A stretch of DNA of 64,000 bases from Telmatactis stephensoni. Taxonomy: Eukaryota; Cnidaria; Anthozoa; Actiniaria; Isophelliidae. The stretch covers positions 1 to 64,000 of the forward strand of contig JALIZF010001718.1 in the NCBI GenBank assembly GCA_029948255.1, in the 5' to 3' direction. Each line of letters opens with the position of its first letter. Position 1 is the first letter of the stretch. The notes under the pieces were generated by a model. That model worked only from the letters and a program-made list of their open reading frames with translations, ran no database searches and was not told where the DNA came from. Shown one piece after another: positions 31,926 through 44,856 of the stretch. A program made the position numbers and the translations under genes.

Positions 31926-34900
31926 GTAAGTAACTTATTAACTTATAACTTTAAAGTGTCTGCTAGATCTAAGTGATCAACAACTTTTCTTCTTGAATTA
32001 TTGAGGTTGAGATCCTTTAGTTTAATTAATAGCTAATTGTTAATCACTTCTTAGTGAGTTCTTCAAAGTGGTGGGAACTGTACAAAATGTACAAAGTCAC
32101 ATATAATATAACTAAACTATCATTATATTCATACATTAACTTTAGTGTTTTCTTTGAATAAGTGCCCAGTTACTTGTTTTGGATAAAAGAAGGCAGGCGT
32201 ATTCAAAAGAGGCATGACATAGCTTATTATATTGCACTTTACACTCCACTGAATTTGAGCAAAAAATCTTTTGCTGAACTCTGAGAGGGGGACATCTGGG
32301 GAAATTGCAAAACTGCAAAGAAAATCAAAACAATGCTGCAATGAAACCATCAAAAAATGGACAACCATTTATGTACAGTATCTGATGCCACAAACCATAT
32401 AATACTGAAGTAAAGAATGAAATTACAGAAATATAGGTGCCATACAAAAAATGGCTGGAAAAATAAAACACCACAAAATCCATTGCCCAATCATCAAATT
32501 GGAACTGTATTGTAGTCCAGTAGGAAGCCCAGGGTTTGCACTGCTCCTGGAATTCCTGGAATAGTCCCCTTCACAGTTCTCTGCACCATCTTGAAAGGTA
32601 GCCATGCATTTGCATCGAAGTGAGACGAATGGTGAGCTTACAATGATAGAGACCTGTGAATAATTGTTCTAGGTATTAAAAAATGTCTCTATCATTGCAC
32701 ACTCACCGTTCGTCTCACTTCGATGCAAAGGCACGCACGGCTACCTTTCAAGATGGCACAGGGAACTGTGAAGGGGACTATTTGGAAAATTTCCTCCAGG
32801 GCCCTGAAAAACTCCTGTAAATTTAAATTTTCACACCAACTCCTGGAAAAATCTTGGAATTTTTTTAATTTCCTAGTGATACGAACCCTGGAATCCATTA
32901 TATTTGGGATTAAGATATTTGTGGTACACTTTAGGGTTCAAAATTACAGGGTTTGATACCTAACCTTTTAGTACTTATACTCTAATACTGGCACTTTTAT
33001 TGGTACTTATGAAAGCTTGATGCATTTATATGACTACCCCAAAACAAAAGGTGTTATGGCTATCATGAAAGTAGAGAATAGTGTTTTAGTCCTTTTTATT
33101 CCTGATACTGATACCTGTATCTGTTGTTTCTTAGGAAACGTGCTACTGCAGAGCAACTGATCAAGAATTATTTCTACCAGCTGACCGATGGCTGTGGTGT
33201 AGAAGATTGTAAAAATGAAAACTGCGCTTCAAATGGTCGACTAAACCTTACTAGGAATGATGCTGCTGCTCTTGCTTTAAGGCTCTTTCAAGAGAGAGCT
33301 CAGCTGTGTAGCAACATCTTAGCAAAGAACCATCACAAAGGTTGATATTCATTCGCTAGTAACAAAAACAAGCAGGGGACTGGGACCAAGACTCTTATGA
33401 ATTAATTTACAAACAGTCTCCAACATAAGAAACAACAAAAGAACACAAAAAATAGCATGAATTGAAATTTTGATTAGGTTTGAGCAAATGGAAATAGAAT
33501 TATGATGTTTTAAAATTTTCTAAAAATACTGTTTTGGCTGAACATTGTGGCTGGACACCATACATTTCTTTGTAATTTTGGTAGGGTTTGAAAAACTTCA
33601 AGCTAATATGAAAGTGCTGTTCAAAAATAAGAATGATATTAACAGTTTGTTTATATCTCTTGTTCCAGAGATATCAAAATATGTAAGTTAGCAACTGATG
33701 ACATCTAGAGTGTTGCACAAACATTCCCATAAAAAAACTTGGTTGGCTGAACTGTTGTCTAATATTTTAGGCCATCTTTTAATAGGAATTTTCTCTTTGC
33801 TTTATGAACTGACTGTGTAACACACACCCTTGATGTCATCAGTTTCTAATTTGCATGTTTGGAAAACTTTTCATATCTCTTCATCAAGAAGAGATATGAA
33901 CAAACTGTAAATGTTATTTTGATTTCTTTGAATGGCACTTTCATCTTAGCTTGAAATTTTGAAGGTGATTTTTTCATTTTCGCTTTAAGTCAAACATCCT
34001 CAAACTTGGTCAACAGGGTTAGGGTTAGGGTTAGGGTTTTTTTAGGTATTTTTTCCTGGGACCTTAATTAAGTTGTTTTTTCAAACTTGGACCCAGTCCC
34101 TTGTTTTGTTACTGGTTAATTGATTTATTAAATCTGTAGCAAATGAATTAACAAATTTTATCATAATGGAGGTCAAAAGGGGTATAGAATGGTGTCTAAA
34201 AAATAAAGAGGCTCGCAACAATTTGGTCAAGGCTCGGAAGCTCGGCGTTAAATCAACGGGGGCTCGGATTTGATTTTTGTAGAGGCTCGGGGGCTCGGAT
34301 TTTTCAAGATATTAGGGGTTCGGAACTTTCAAATGCTGGGGTCGGAAGCTCGGATTTTGGATTTTGCATGTCGGCTAATGAAAGCGTCGGAGTAATAAAA
34401 ACAATGGCAAAATAGAATGAAGAGTGATGTTCATCATATTACTTACGAAACAATGAAGATATATTGTAGTGACAATATCACGTTCATTATAGAACATTTT
34501 TTCGTATGAGACTTTTGAATGAGAATTTTCATACGATTTTAAGTTCTGGGCTCGAATTTTTAAAACACAGAGCGGGCTCGGGCTTGGCCGGATTTCTATT
34601 TTAGCTAAAGGCTCGGGCTCGGATTTTAAAACAAGGGGCTCGCAGGCTCGCGAGGCTCGGATTTTACCATTCTATACCCCTGTCAAAGGAACTGCCATTT
34701 ACATTAATTTTACATTTATGGTTTGTTGTCTTTTGTCATATTTCTTCCTTCTCTGATGATGTATCCATCAAAACAAAAGCACCAAAATGGTAAAACAATT
34801 CACTTGGAGACTAATGCTATACCTACCTACCCACACACACTTTTAAATAATAACCTTTTGAGTGACAGTATGACACACCAAATGCAGCTTGCATAGTCAA

Positions 34901-37900
34901 GTCAATTTTGCTAAAGTAACTTGCTGCCTTTATTTCTCTAGGACCAGATACCAATCCAGACTCACCATTTTTCACAGAAGCATCAGTTCTATCCATGATC
35001 AAATCTTGCAAAGATGCTGGAAATTATAAAGAACTAGTTCACAGCATTGGTAAAGTGTTATCAGATCCAGAGTCTTTAAACAAAAGTTTCTTGTTAGCAG
35101 AACCCAAGGTGTTAGAGGGTGCAACCCTTTTTGTGGATATTGAGGCAGTACGAAGAGTGTATCATGCACTGTTTGAAATCGGTGATTCTTCAGTAGAGAA
35201 TGCTTTGATAAACTCATTAGAAGCATTATCAACAGCTGTTGAATTGGAAATTCGTTTCAAAAACCCATGCAAAGATCGACGTTACTTGAACCAATTTATC
35301 ATCATATTGGAGAACACTATGTTACAGAGCCCTGAATACTTGGAACGAGCTCTGCCTAGCTTTTTGAAAATCCTTTGCCTCTTACCAGTACCTGCTCAAG
35401 CCCAACTAGTGAGAATTTGGTGTACTTTCCCTATGGAGAACATTCGTCACATGGTCCAAACACTTCAACAACTAATTACATACCAGGTACTTACAGGACC
35501 ATGTACCGTCAATCACATACCAGTTCATGATGACGCAGTGATAGTCAACAGTGCCAAAGCCATGAAACTTTTGTATTTTGTCAGCCTTATTGAAGGAGAT
35601 AAAAGAAATCCAATTGATGGAGGTCATCAAGAGAATAATATTCTAGATTCTATATCAGCAAATAGTTCTTTTTTTCAAGATCCACTGGTCAGAGAACTAC
35701 AGCTAAAAGCTTATGACTGTAAACAACCACTCTTGGCTTATGAAGAATTTGTAAATGAACCACTTAATGATCATATAGAAGTCGACCGAGACTATACTCA
35801 TTTTAAGAGTGAACAACAACAAAAATTTTCATTTCTGAACCACTCTTTTTTACTTAGTACTGCTACTAAAGGGTTAGGATTGTTTTATGATAACCGGGTA
35901 AGAATGTACAGTGAAAGAAGATTAACCATGTTGTATAGCCTTGTCCATGGACATCAGCATGCTCCTTTTCTTCGTCTGAAAGTAAGGCGGGACAATCTGA
36001 TAGATGATGCACTGGTTAGGGTAAGTTAATAAAGTGCTGTTTTTAAAGTCCTTTTTAAGGCTGAATAATATCATTTTTAACCATGGTTGTTGATAAATTA
36101 GTTTATAGAGCAGTTTTTGTAAAACTGAGAATGTCCATGTAGAACTGTGTCATGCTGTGTTTCAGCATTTTGATTGGTCAAAACATGTAGCAGGTTGCAA
36201 TGGTGGTGAGTTGGTCCAGGTTCAAGTTCCAGCTCAAGTGCTGGATCATATGTGAGTTGAGTTTGTTTGATGTATTGTTCTCTTCCCTGCCACAAGAGTT
36301 TTTTCTCTGGGTCCTTTGGTTTTCCCGCCTTATCATCTCAACATGTGGATTGAGATGTGTGCATTTTCAACATATCGAATGTAGAGGTAATGAGTCGAAA
36401 GAAATACACTTGTAAATATCAGCAAAATAAAAATCAACATTGACCAAATGAAATGCTAAGAAATGGCTTGGTATAACCCATCACAGTGCAGAATTTTCCA
36501 TAGTCATACAAAAACTGTTGTAGACGGGGTTGGTTGGATGCTGGTAGGTTGTCAGGTAGTTGTACTTGTTGTCAATTCTTTAGTGTTGTCAGTTCTTTAG
36601 TGTTGTCTGCAAAATTGCTGGCTTGTTATTTGGTGATCTGGCAGTTTGTGTCACTGATATCACCTTTATCTACATGTAAATACTCATTTTACATCACTTG
36701 ATACTAATCATGCAATCTGATTGGTTGATTAGAGGTGTTTCAGTAAGAGGACAGGCACACTGCTAACACGTTTTGGAGCGCGTGCTCGTTCTGTTGCCCA
36801 GTTTGATAAGGATTTTTTAACTTTTATCTCAAATAATTGTTGTAAAAAATGAATTGAAGATGGTTTTGAGTTGTCTGTCCTCTTATTGACGCACTCTTGA
36901 CGTCATGAAATGTTCAAAACTTTGCAGTGAAATCACTCACTGAGCTCATGATTCCACTTGAGTTTTGAATATTTATGACGTCAAGAGCATGTCAATAAGA
37001 GGACAGAAAACTCAAAACCATCTTCAATTTGTTAACTTTCACATTTCAGCTTGAGATGGCTGCTCAAGACAACCCACTAGACCTCAAAAAACAGCTTGTT
37101 GTTGAGTTTGAAGGTGAACAAGGAATTGATGAAGGAGGAGTTTCTAAAGAGTTCTTCCAGCTGGTTGTTGAAGAAATCTTCAATCCTGATTATGGTAAGA
37201 GAAGATCTTTAATTTCTATATTCTTATGAATGCCTTTTAGTTTAGTTTTATTGAAAAGGTTTCCCAGTCTGAAACAATAAGATATCCATGATATATAATT
37301 TCTTATTGTTCAAGAGCCTAACAAAACAACATGTTTTTCAACAACATCAGTGTACATATTAAAGTATTTCAACTACATTGTTTAACCACCAGGCATGTTC
37401 ACCTATGATGCTGAATCAAGAATAACATGGTTTAATCCTACATCATTTGAAAGTGATGCACAGTTTCGATTGATTGGACTTGTTGTTGGCTTGGCCATTT
37501 ACAACAATATCATACTAGATATTCACTTTCCAATGGTTGTCTACAGAAAATTATTTGGTAAACATGGAACATTTGAAGATCTGAAGGATTCCCATCCAGT
37601 AAGTTTCAGATTGACCTTGAGATTTGTCTATTGAGTGCTACTGGGGTCTTGATTATTGGAAGATTATAATTTGGCAGTATGCTGTTGGAACAGTTACCCT
37701 GTAGAATGATAGATTATTGGTTCAATTGGTACAGGTGTCACTAGGTTGCTGGTAGGATGTCACTAGCTCATTTGTAGAGCATCAGTAGGTTGTTGGTTGG
37801 GCTACATTTGTAGATCCATGTAATAGGAAATGGTATGGCACTATTTTCTCAATATCATTAAATCATAATGTAACTTTGAATCCTGATTGGCTGCATTTTG

Positions 37901-39411
37901 AGTTGCCGTGGTAACAGTGATTTTGTCTACGCCCTAAACCTCACCTATACAAGTCCTTTTCTTATTAGTTTGCCTTGTTATTATTGATGACAACCACTAC
38001 ATTTAGCTTCTTGATGTTCTAACTTGTTCTTTTTACTGCTGTATAAGTCAAACTTGTGTGATCAGCAACTTGGGAATTCAACAGAGTTTAGGCAGCTTCA
38101 TTTGACATTCCAAATCTATGATCAAAGCTCCAAGAGTACTGAAGATCTTTGCTGTTGAAATGAGGTTTTACATGTAAATGCAACATTAAAAGATATAATT
38201 GTGCAATCTTTTGAAATATAATTAACTTCTCAGGCAAACTATAAAGTACAGCTTCAGTAACATGTCCAAAACAAATTTGTACACAAAGATTTTTTAGAAT
38301 TATTAGAGTTTTGTTTGTGGATTTGGGATTTCCAACAAGAGTGGCCCAAAATTTCATTGATTCGAATTCGTGGGACTTGCTGGTCCTGCTTGACACCATA
38401 CCAATATAAATAAGAGCCAAAATGACTTCTCACTCTGGCCACTTTTTGGAATAAAATGTTTGAATTTTTCTGTGAAGTTTTTATTTCTTTTTCCGGCATT
38501 TGAGCTGTTAGGTTTCGAGAAGTGAAACTACTTAGCTCAGTTGTGTGACATGAACCTGGGAGTGTTCAGCATACATACATCAGTCCATAAGTCATATAAG
38601 TCCATACTTAAGTGGACTATTTTCTGTCTTAAAGAAGATTCTATTGATACTTATGCTCAGGTAGTTGGTTGACTTGAGGCACAAGGATGCAGAAAGAAAT
38701 TGTTGCGTGACAGTGATAAACAAATCAAAAGTCAAATTAAATATTCTCATTGGTAATGTCGTCAGTCACAGTGAAGTTTAAAAGAAACAATTTTGAGAGG
38801 TAACGGAGAATAAGAAAACATCATTATAAGCAAATGCATTAGTAAAATGCAATGAGCAAAACACTTTTCAGTTTAATAATGGCAGTTTTCAGTGATTGCC
38901 TGTCCACTGATTACTAATTTCTAAATTTAATCTGAAAAGCCTGCCTAAAGTTAGCTAAGCTTACAAGCGAATTGAACAGAGTGTGTGCAAAAAATCTCAG
39001 ACATAAATGGACAAATTGTTTGACGTGAATCACATAAGTGTATGGCATCACAAAAAATGTTCAGATAAACAAAAAAGTTGGACAGCTAGCTTTTGCAGAC
39101 AACAGTTGAGCACTATATGCAGAAAATAACTTGCCTTTCTAAGCTACTTTATTCAATCAACATCTTCAGAGCTGACAAACAGGTCAACAGACTAGCAGCG
39201 TTATCACACGCTGTATTTCTGGCGGAGCTGAGATCACAGATTATGCATATGCCTGTTTTTCCAAATTATGCGCAAACACAACAGGAAAAAGCTAATTGCC
39301 AAAATCGGTAGTGATCGCAGTAGTTTGGAGACATTTCTATTTTCTACTTCGTACGTCTTCGATTGTCTTCGTCTTATCACGTTTTTCATGAGGGTGTGCA
39401 GTAAAAGGAAA

Positions 39412-39442
<31 letters not shown>

Positions 39443-42275
39443 TATATTTATTATTTATGTGCATTTTTTACATGTGAATATGATCAAATGCGGAAAACCA
39501 TCTTCTGCCTTTCCAAACAATCGGTTTGTAATCCTCAGCTCTGGGCCCTTTGCAATAAGAGCAATAAAAAGAGGATTTATCATATTCATTTGCTTGACAT
39601 TTAATTATTTATGGTTTTTGTTAACAGACACTGTACAAAAGCTTGAAAACATTATTGGAATACAATGGAAATGTACAAGAAGACTTGATGTGTACCTTTA
39701 AAATAGGCTATACTGATGTCTTTGGGTCTAGCTTAACTCATGATTTGAAGGACAATGGAGGGGATATCCCAGTAACCAATGACAACAGAGTGGTAGGGAT
39801 TCTAAGAATCATAGACATATTCCTCTGACACAAGAACTCCACATCATTTTTCAATCCATGTGCTTCCCTTGCCCTCCAATGTTGGTCCCAAATTACTGCC
39901 AAGCTGGTGCCCATACAACAGTGGAACAAGGCTGGACAACCAACATTGATTGGCAGGGGGGGCAGGGGAAATAATCGATCACGTTGAGCTGCGCCCTTCG
40001 TAATCCAGCACTTGGCTGCGAGGAAGGGTGATGAGCTACCCCAAATTTATTTATTTATTTATTTATAACTCACCATTAGGTATATTATGTGCAACTTATA
40101 GATAGTAGGGGATTTGGCAAATAATTGATTTGTCCCAGGAATGTCCACAATAATTGTAGCTATGTGCTGATGCCAAAAGCAAATCTTGGTGTCTTCTTAC
40201 ATCTCCTGCCTTTTTATTCATTCCATGAGCTCTCATCCCTTTCAATCCCCTTTTACTTTCCATTTTTATCTCTAGATTTCATTTCGTCCCTCATCTCATT
40301 TATTCATTCAATGAACTTAACTCTATTGAGTATTTTGTTTATAGGAGTATGTCAACTTGTATGCTGATTTCATCTTGAACAAATCTATAGAGAAACAGGT
40401 ATTTGGATGAAGAGAATATTTCTTGTATTTCAATATTTTTTGATATTCAAATCAGCCTATTGTTTCAGACATCTTGTTTGTTTTTATGCACAGTTCAATG
40501 CTTTCAAAACTGGCTTTGACATGGTAGTTGGTGACTCACCCCTAAAGGCATTTTTCAGACCAGATGAGGTGGAACTTCTAGTCTGTGGTAGCAAGGTCAG
40601 TATGTCTGTGCATATGGTCACAACTGTTGTCAGAGTCAGGAAATAAGTAGCCCAAGATATACAAAGAACCTTTTTTGGAAATCACAAAAGTTGGTTATAG
40701 ATAATGATGCCAAGCAATGCTACAGTTGATTGAGAGTAGCTACAAGCTTCAGTATAGAATGCTTTCTATATTGGTATCATTTTGCCTGGCTAGCTAATTG
40801 CAGAAATGGAATGGCATTGACAAGATTGTTTTGCTGAATAAGTTGATCTTTTCAAGTTGTCTGTGTAAGCACATTTCATGTCTCTAGAGTGATTTTGTTA
40901 TTAAAGAATCAATTCACTACTTTTGCTGGTTTTTGCAGGAACTTGACTTTGAAGCCCTTGAAAGTGTTACAGAATACGATGGTGGGCTGACCAAAGATTC
41001 TCCTCTCATTAAGTAAGACATAAACTTAACAATCTTGAATAACGATATATGTTGTGGTTCAAAATGAGGTATTGGTTTAAAATTTTCAGACCAGTTTAAA
41101 ATTTTTGAACTGGTTTACTACTGTTATCATTGAAGTGCGACCTGTGAAGGTCAAAGTCTTGATTCAAAACTAGCATTCACACGGACGTCAATCAAATCAC
41201 TTGACCTATACAAATAAACAGATTCTCAAAAAAATGCCTCGAATTTGCAAGGAAAGTTTAGATAAATATAAACTTTAAATGTATAATTAATAAGTTTTAA
41301 CATAAATTCAAGGTATTTTTTTCTTACTGGGGTGGGTAGGTGGGTAAGCAACTGTCCTTTGTCACAAACTTGAAGTGAGACTGTGTAGCACATTTTCTCT
41401 TTTATTCCAATCCCCATGAACCATATTACCAACTCAAATGGACTTTGAATAGTGTGGTTGTACTGGGAGAAGTGTGTGTCATAACATAATGGGCAAAAGA
41501 TATCCATCTTGCATCTTAGCACTAATTCTAAAACAAGTGTTAATGACGTACTGCTGTCTTGTTTAGGTGGTTCTGGGAAGTGGTGCATAACTTCACCTTA
41601 GAACAAAAAAGACAACTGTTGATGTTCACCACAGGTAGTGATAGAGTGCCTGTTGGAGGACTCTCTAAAGTCAAACTGATTATTGCTAAAAATGGATCAG
41701 ACTCTTCCAGGTGTGTATTTGATTCACCCACCATGTAATTCATACACCTGTATAGTCACCATAGTAACACATTCAAGAGGTAAACCCTGTTTTACATGTA
41801 GCTTTCTGTTAGTTTGGTAAATCTTTATATCAGCATGTTTCTAAAATAATATAAGCTACTTTTAATTACCTACTTAGTCTTGCAGCCATCTCTCTCATAA
41901 GCAACCACCTCTCTTAGATAACTAGTTTTTACAAAATACAAATATCTACAGTTGAAACTTTTTAAAGGCAACTAGTACCTCACATGGTTATTTACAGAAG
42001 GTTTGACTGTACTTGCTGTCTTTTCTTTATCCCAACTATCAAACAGTAGTTTCACCATGCTTACAGGGGAGCAAAAGTGGAGTTAAAGAAAAATCAAATA
42101 CCGGTACTCTGTTAGATAACTTCCATCTGATTGTCCATTTGTGTTCTACTGTAGGTTACCCACAGCTCACACTTGCTTCAATGTGCTGTTATTGCCTGAG
42201 TATTCCAGTAAGGAAAAGCTTGAAGAACGCTTGATGAAAGCAATAAGCAATGCTAAAGGCTTTGGCTTGCTGTAG
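31924..42275 (+). CDS. UBE3A: E3 ubiquitin-protein ligase UBE3A / E6AP (HECT type)
   Basis: HECT ligase that accepts ubiquitin from an E2 onto its catalytic cysteine and passes it to substrates. Coding pieces: 31924-31925, 33135-33340, 34942-36020, 37050-37194, 37393-37598, 39628-39792, 40345-40398, 40494-40595, 40939-41012, 41567-41710, 42155-42275; all phases agree and give 765 residues (human isoform 1: 852). The N-terminal AZUL zinc finger has ligands C21, C26, C31, C59 ([12 protein letters not shown]), as in human. The HECT domain occupies roughly the last 345 residues, with [24 protein letters not shown] and catalytic C733 in [16 protein letters not shown], 32 residues from the end as in human. 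The shorter length comes mainly from the loop between AZUL and the middle region. The exon-3 donor (AAG|GTTGAT) is weak but fits the phase. Introns carry several repeats. Confidence 0.93.
32480..32900. repeat. Large inverted repeat in the UBE3A intron before the AZUL exon
   Basis: TTTGCATCGAAGTGAGACGA and CACCATCTTGAAAGGTAGCC on the left (32580-32650) recur inverted at about 32683-32770; the outer flanks (ATAGTCCCCTTCACAG) match too. Each arm is ~120-170 bp, so transcripts would form a long hairpin. The arms look like two copies of one dispersed repeat inserted head to head. Confidence 0.75.
34016..34038. repeat. Short interstitial telomeric repeat (GGGTTA)
   Basis: Nearly four perfect GGGTTA units in the UBE3A intron between the AZUL exon and the large coding exon. 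TTAGGG is the usual cnidarian telomere unit. Confidence 0.9.
34178..34681. mobile_element. 504-bp MITE with GGCTCGG repeats and target duplication
   Basis: Perfect 16-bp terminal inverted repeats AGGGGTATAGAATGGT / ACCATTCTATACCCCT, flanked by GTCAAA on both sides (34172-34177 and 34682-34687). Inside each end are many copies of GGCTCGGA/GGCTCGC-like words. No ORF. The superfamily is undecided; a 6-bp duplication is unusual, and it may be a degenerate hAT 8-mer. Confidence 0.85.
36180..36420 (+). repeat. tRNA-derived SINE (degenerate), UBE3A intron
   Basis: GGTTCAAGTTCC resembles a polymerase III B box, followed by a body with GTTCTCTTCCCTGCCACAAGAG and GGTCCTTTGGTTTTCCCGCC, a pattern I associate with common anthozoan SINEs. 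No A box was clearly found. Confidence 0.5.
36847..37028. repeat. Hairpin element ending 21 bp before a UBE3A HECT exon acceptor
   Basis: AATTGAAGATGGTTTTGAG...CTGTCCTCTTATTGAC...CTCTTGACGTCAT on the left is matched inverted on the right up to CTCAAAACCATCTTCAATT at 37028. Arms of ~70 bp, loop ~45 bp. Confidence 0.85.
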
Positions 42276-44856
42276 ATCAGACGCGTATATAAAACCATTT
42301 GAATGATGGCTATCAGTTAACAGTTGCTCACCTATTGCTTCTGGTTCAAAAGTATGGCTAGTTAACTTATCTTTTGCCCCTAGTTTCGTGGGTTGAAACA
42401 TGTAGCGAAAGATAGGGAGCTGAGTGTTGAGTGGACTGTTGTAGAAGTGACATGGGCCCACTTCATAGTCAATTGTTTATATCTAAAGTTCTGGGCACAG
42501 TTTTTCGAAAGAGGGTTAGCGCTAAGTAAGCCAACACTAACCACATTTTGAACAATTGAGCCCTGGCAGTCATTGAAAATTCTAAGCTAAATTTCAGAGT
42601 TGTTCCATTCAAGTAGTCAGCAGCATCACCTACCTTTGACCAACATGTGGAATGATATGCTATAGCTGGCTCATGGAGAGAGCCCAATATGTTATTCCAT
42701 TACCACAAAAGACATCAGTCTCATCAGAAAGAGTTAGCTCACATTTATCAATGGTTGCTATGTTTATAGCGTAGTGAGGTAACTACAGTTCTCTGATTAG
42801 ACTGCAGCCATTTTGACTGTTGCTGGTCCCATAAGGTATGGTTGGATGATGCTATGACGGGTGAAGAGTATGCGTAAGAGTAAGAGTATGTGAGACTTCA
42901 TACAACTTATCAAACTTGACTACCTGTAATTCAGTACATAAGTAATTTTGATAGAACAGTCATTGTCAAACCTCACGGCATTGTACAAGTAGGCGTGTGT
43001 ACTTCTAATTCTGGGCCTGGTTGTTGGAAGGCGGGTTATAGTACCATCCAAGGGTTAACTCTGAAGGATTTTCTTTAGACTTAGCTCTGGGTTAGCGCTA
43101 ACCCACCTTCAGCAACCGGACTGGTATAGCCTGCGAGCTTGTGGTTAGGGGATTGGGAAAGCGAAGAGGAGGCGGAAAGAGACGAAGAGTTCCCGTCACC
43201 TCCCTCCCCAATCCACTAACCGCCAGCTACACACGTTTGTTTTGGTACAAAACGTCAAAAATTTCAATTTACACTTGGAGATACCGCGGTGTTTTTCAGT
43301 CGGCCCACTAAAGCTGGTTTAAACACAGCATGGCCTGTAAGAAGATTAGTTTCATCCGCTTTGAAGGAAAGTTATCATAATTTACAGCGTTTAAGTTTCT
43401 ACTGGTGTTTGGGGAAATGATTTAGAGGCGGTGTTCATTTCCCTGCATCAAGCTAAAAGGTATGAAATAAAAAGAAAACGAATTTAGTGTAAAAAGGTAT
43501 GAAATAAATGCCCAATTTTTACTATGCAGTGTGTTCCTTGTATTGGGTAAGAAAACATAGGGGAAAAGTTTTTCACTTTTTATTTGAGGGATGCTCGGTG
43601 AAACCATACCGGAGAAAAACATGCTTGTTTTCAAAATCCAATTTTCATTATTCCCACCTGAACTCCGTTAGTCACTGTTTAATGGCACTATGACGACGAA
43701 ATCGACAGTAAAACAAACCTAGGGTGTTTTCCATTTAGTGGAACCAACCGGCCAGAACGGCCAGTTCTTAAATGGTACGTGTCAATTCCTAGCTCTTGCT
43801 GGAATCGGTCCTAAGAAATCAGGACGTGGCTGGTTGGTTCGACTAAATAAAAACACCCCTTGCTGGGAAAAACAATTTTCATGCATGAAAACTAAATGTA
43901 ACGGTTTATATCGTGTAAAGTACTTTTACTCGTCGCAAAAGTTCTTGTTTTTAACAACAATAGCTTTCCATCAACGGGCTGAACTAATGTTAGGATTTCT
44001 TTCATGCTGTCCACTATTTATGTGAGGAATTCAGCATTCAGCCTTACGTTTTGTAACATCGGAGGTTTCACTTGAATCTGATTCTTGGAGTGGTGAAAAA
44101 AAGCACATTTTTATGCTTTGCCAAACCAAACGGTCGCTTTTTCTGAGTATTTTTTAATTTTCTTTGACAGAGTTTCCGGAGGGTCTGTGGTAGATATTAA
44201 GCTCGTAAATGATATATTTTATTTCCTTATCTTTTCAAAATAAATCTACTGAATCGGAGCATTTTTAAGTGATAGTGATATTAGCGTTCATATTGCATGC
44301 ATCGCAGGGGATCAGATGATTTAACACTTCGTTAAGAATGTACCATCAAGTAATTACCAGGTGTAAAGCGATCATTTTAGCCAATAACTATTGGTCACCA
44401 TCACCGAATTAGACATTTCAATTGAGCGCTTTAGCGCGCCTTTAAGCACCCTTATCTAATGGCCTAGAAACTACCCAATCACGTCCGTGCGGTGAGAACA
44501 ACTATCCATACACATGGATTGCTTTTAATTGATGCTTTCTTTGCTTTTCGATTCGCAAACAAAAGTTAAGCCCACAGTCTGAAGAATAAAACAAACAAGC
44601 GGACCAATTCTTCAAATTTGCACAATCGAACCGTGTTGACTTAAAACTCACTAACAGATAACTTACACTCAATTTATTTACACCACTTCCTTGCGAACAG
44701 CGTTTACAAACAAACAAACTACCGAGAAACAAGGAACGCAGGCCAACTATGTTATAATACACGCACTTATCCTTCAACCATTGAACTGTAAACTCACAGA
44801 AGAAAAATTGTTGAAGAAATCGAAGAAACTTGTATATCTAGTGGCTCACTCGAAAA
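42276..44856. other. Intergenic region after UBE3A
   Basis: No gene supported. It contains a small inverted-repeat element at about 43010-43130 (GGTTGTTGGAAGG...GGGTTA / TAACCCACCTTCAGCAACC) and a MITE at about 43718-43865 (GGGTGTTTT...TTTAGTGGAACCAACC / GGTTGGTTCGACTAAATAAAAACACCCC). The open frame at 43738-44025 is the translation of that MITE, not a gene. 42280-43000 shows nothing notable. Confidence 0.6.

Noticed and set aside
39738..39929. Minus-strand ORF overlapping a UBE3A exon
   Set aside because: Antisense of the conserved HECT exon 39628-39792; no independent support.
43738..44025. 95-codon plus-strand ORF
   Set aside because: Starts inside a MITE terminal repeat and has no splice or homology support.
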